Source: Chloroflexota bacterium
GTDB lineage: Bacteria > Chloroflexota > Dehalococcoidia > Lucifugimonadales > Lucifugimonadaceae
Direction of reading: 5' to 3'
DNA: 6,185 bases
Assembly (NCBI GenBank): GCA_013911545.1
Contig: JACETA010000048.1
Span: 1 to 6,185, forward strand
Both the position numbers and the translations under genes were made by a program. Below the pieces are notes generated by a model that saw only the letters and a list, made by a program, of their open reading frames with translations, made no database searches and was not told where the DNA came from. Position 1 is the first letter of the stretch. Every line of letters begins with the position of its first letter. Of this stretch, positions 5,855-6,185 are shown piece after piece.

Positions 5855-6185
5855 ACTCTTTTATTCCTTAAATCAAATAAAAAGCAAAGAAGTCCAATTA
5901 TAGAAATTGGTAGCCAAAGTATTAAATGAACAATAATAGTAAATGCTGCTGCAATTTCACGATCAGCGCCAAAAGAAACCAAAACAATGGTTCCGATTAA
6001 TTCAAATGGACCCCAGCCGCCGGAAGTAGATGGAATAATTCCACTTAAGTTAGCAAAAACACCAAAAAATAAAATTGCAAGAAAAGTATTATTTAAGTTT
6101 AATTCTAATTGCGTCTCAACAATATAAAACATTGAGAACTCAATAATCCAAATAGTTATAGCTAAAATTAAAATATTAAATAATT
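5851..6185 (-). CDS. Flippase-like membrane protein, LPG-synthase TM / UPF0104 family (C-terminal fragment)
   Basis: The frame stays open upstream of the internal Met at 6132 to the window edge, so the gene starts outside the window. The last 110 residues are present and Met at 6132 is not a supported start. The fragment is strongly hydrophobic: one segment near its beginning (about residues 1-22), a second around FLAILFFGVFANLSGII, a short segment after the conserved loop, and a final helix (VHLILWLPISIIGLLCFLF). The loop IPSTSGGWGPFE matches the family signature (Pro-Ser-x-x-Gly-Gly-x-Gly-Pro-Phe-Glu) of the lysylphosphatidylglycerol synthase transmembrane/flippase-like family (PF03706). 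Members are inner-membrane proteins thought to move or handle lipid or lipid-linked substrates; there is no evidence here for the LPG synthase catalytic domain. Its TGA overlaps the FAD oxidoreductase ATG, so the two are translationally coupled and probably functionally linked. Family call good; exact substrate unknown. Confidence 0.88.
   Translation of the reverse strand, partial: LFNILILAITIWIIEFSMFYIVETQLELNLNNTFLAILFFGVFANLSGIIPSTSGGWGPFELIGTIVLVSFGADREIAAAFTIIVHLILWLPISIIGLLCFLFDLRNKRV

Noticed and set aside
5851..6132. Complete 93-residue small membrane protein starting at 6132
   Set aside because: The frame remains open and hydrophobic upstream to the window edge and the family is normally around 300 residues, so this is the C-terminal end of a longer gene.

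Overview
The window is AT-rich (roughly 30% GC by eye) and almost entirely coding. Every supported gene lies on the minus strand, so the biological order runs from high to low coordinates. Low GC, near-zero spacers and start/stop overlaps suggest a streamlined, probably marine, proteobacterium-like genome. No rRNA or other phylogenetic marker is present, so the taxonomy is only a guess.

Region by region along the minus strand: (1) 6185-5851 is the C-terminal end of a flippase-like membrane protein (lysylphosphatidylglycerol synthase TM / UPF0104 family), cut by the window edge. (2) 5854-4538 is an FAD-dependent amine-oxidase/phytoene-desaturase-like oxidoreductase, overlapping the previous gene by ATGA. 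(3) 4548-3781 is a classical short-chain dehydrogenase with an NADP-type Rossmann site. (4) After a 36-base spacer carrying a perfect TATAAT box comes a three-gene block with no gaps: a NuoE-like [2Fe-2S] protein (3744-3280), a NuoF-like FMN/NAD(P)H-binding flavoprotein (3279-1570), and a NuoG/FdhA-like multi-cluster protein with a molybdopterin-oxidoreductase fold (1570 to 1, running off the edge). This last gene is the largest uninterrupted coding stretch at the left end.

The NuoEFG-like block should form a soluble NAD(P)H-linked oxidoreductase. Electrons would pass between NAD(P)H and FMN on the F subunit, then through a chain of iron-sulfur clusters in E, F and G to or from a site in the G subunit. 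Homologous trimers are usually annotated as NAD-dependent formate dehydrogenases, but this one departs from that family in several ways. The G subunit has isoleucine where formate dehydrogenases have Sec/Cys. It carries an extra C-x9-C-x2-C-x5-C motif beside the usual His-Cys3 motif. The F subunit has serine at all three expected cysteine positions of its N-terminal thioredoxin-like domain, and its usual NADH-stacking tyrosine position reads histidine. The most interesting content is therefore a divergent NuoEFG-type complex whose terminal reaction is unknown. It sits directly downstream of an SDR, an FAD oxidoreductase and a flippase-like protein. Whether the upstream lipid/glycan-type genes and the trimer work together is an inference from position only.

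No stretch over 300 bases lacks a gene. No RNA genes, mobile elements, CRISPR arrays or convincing terminators were seen.
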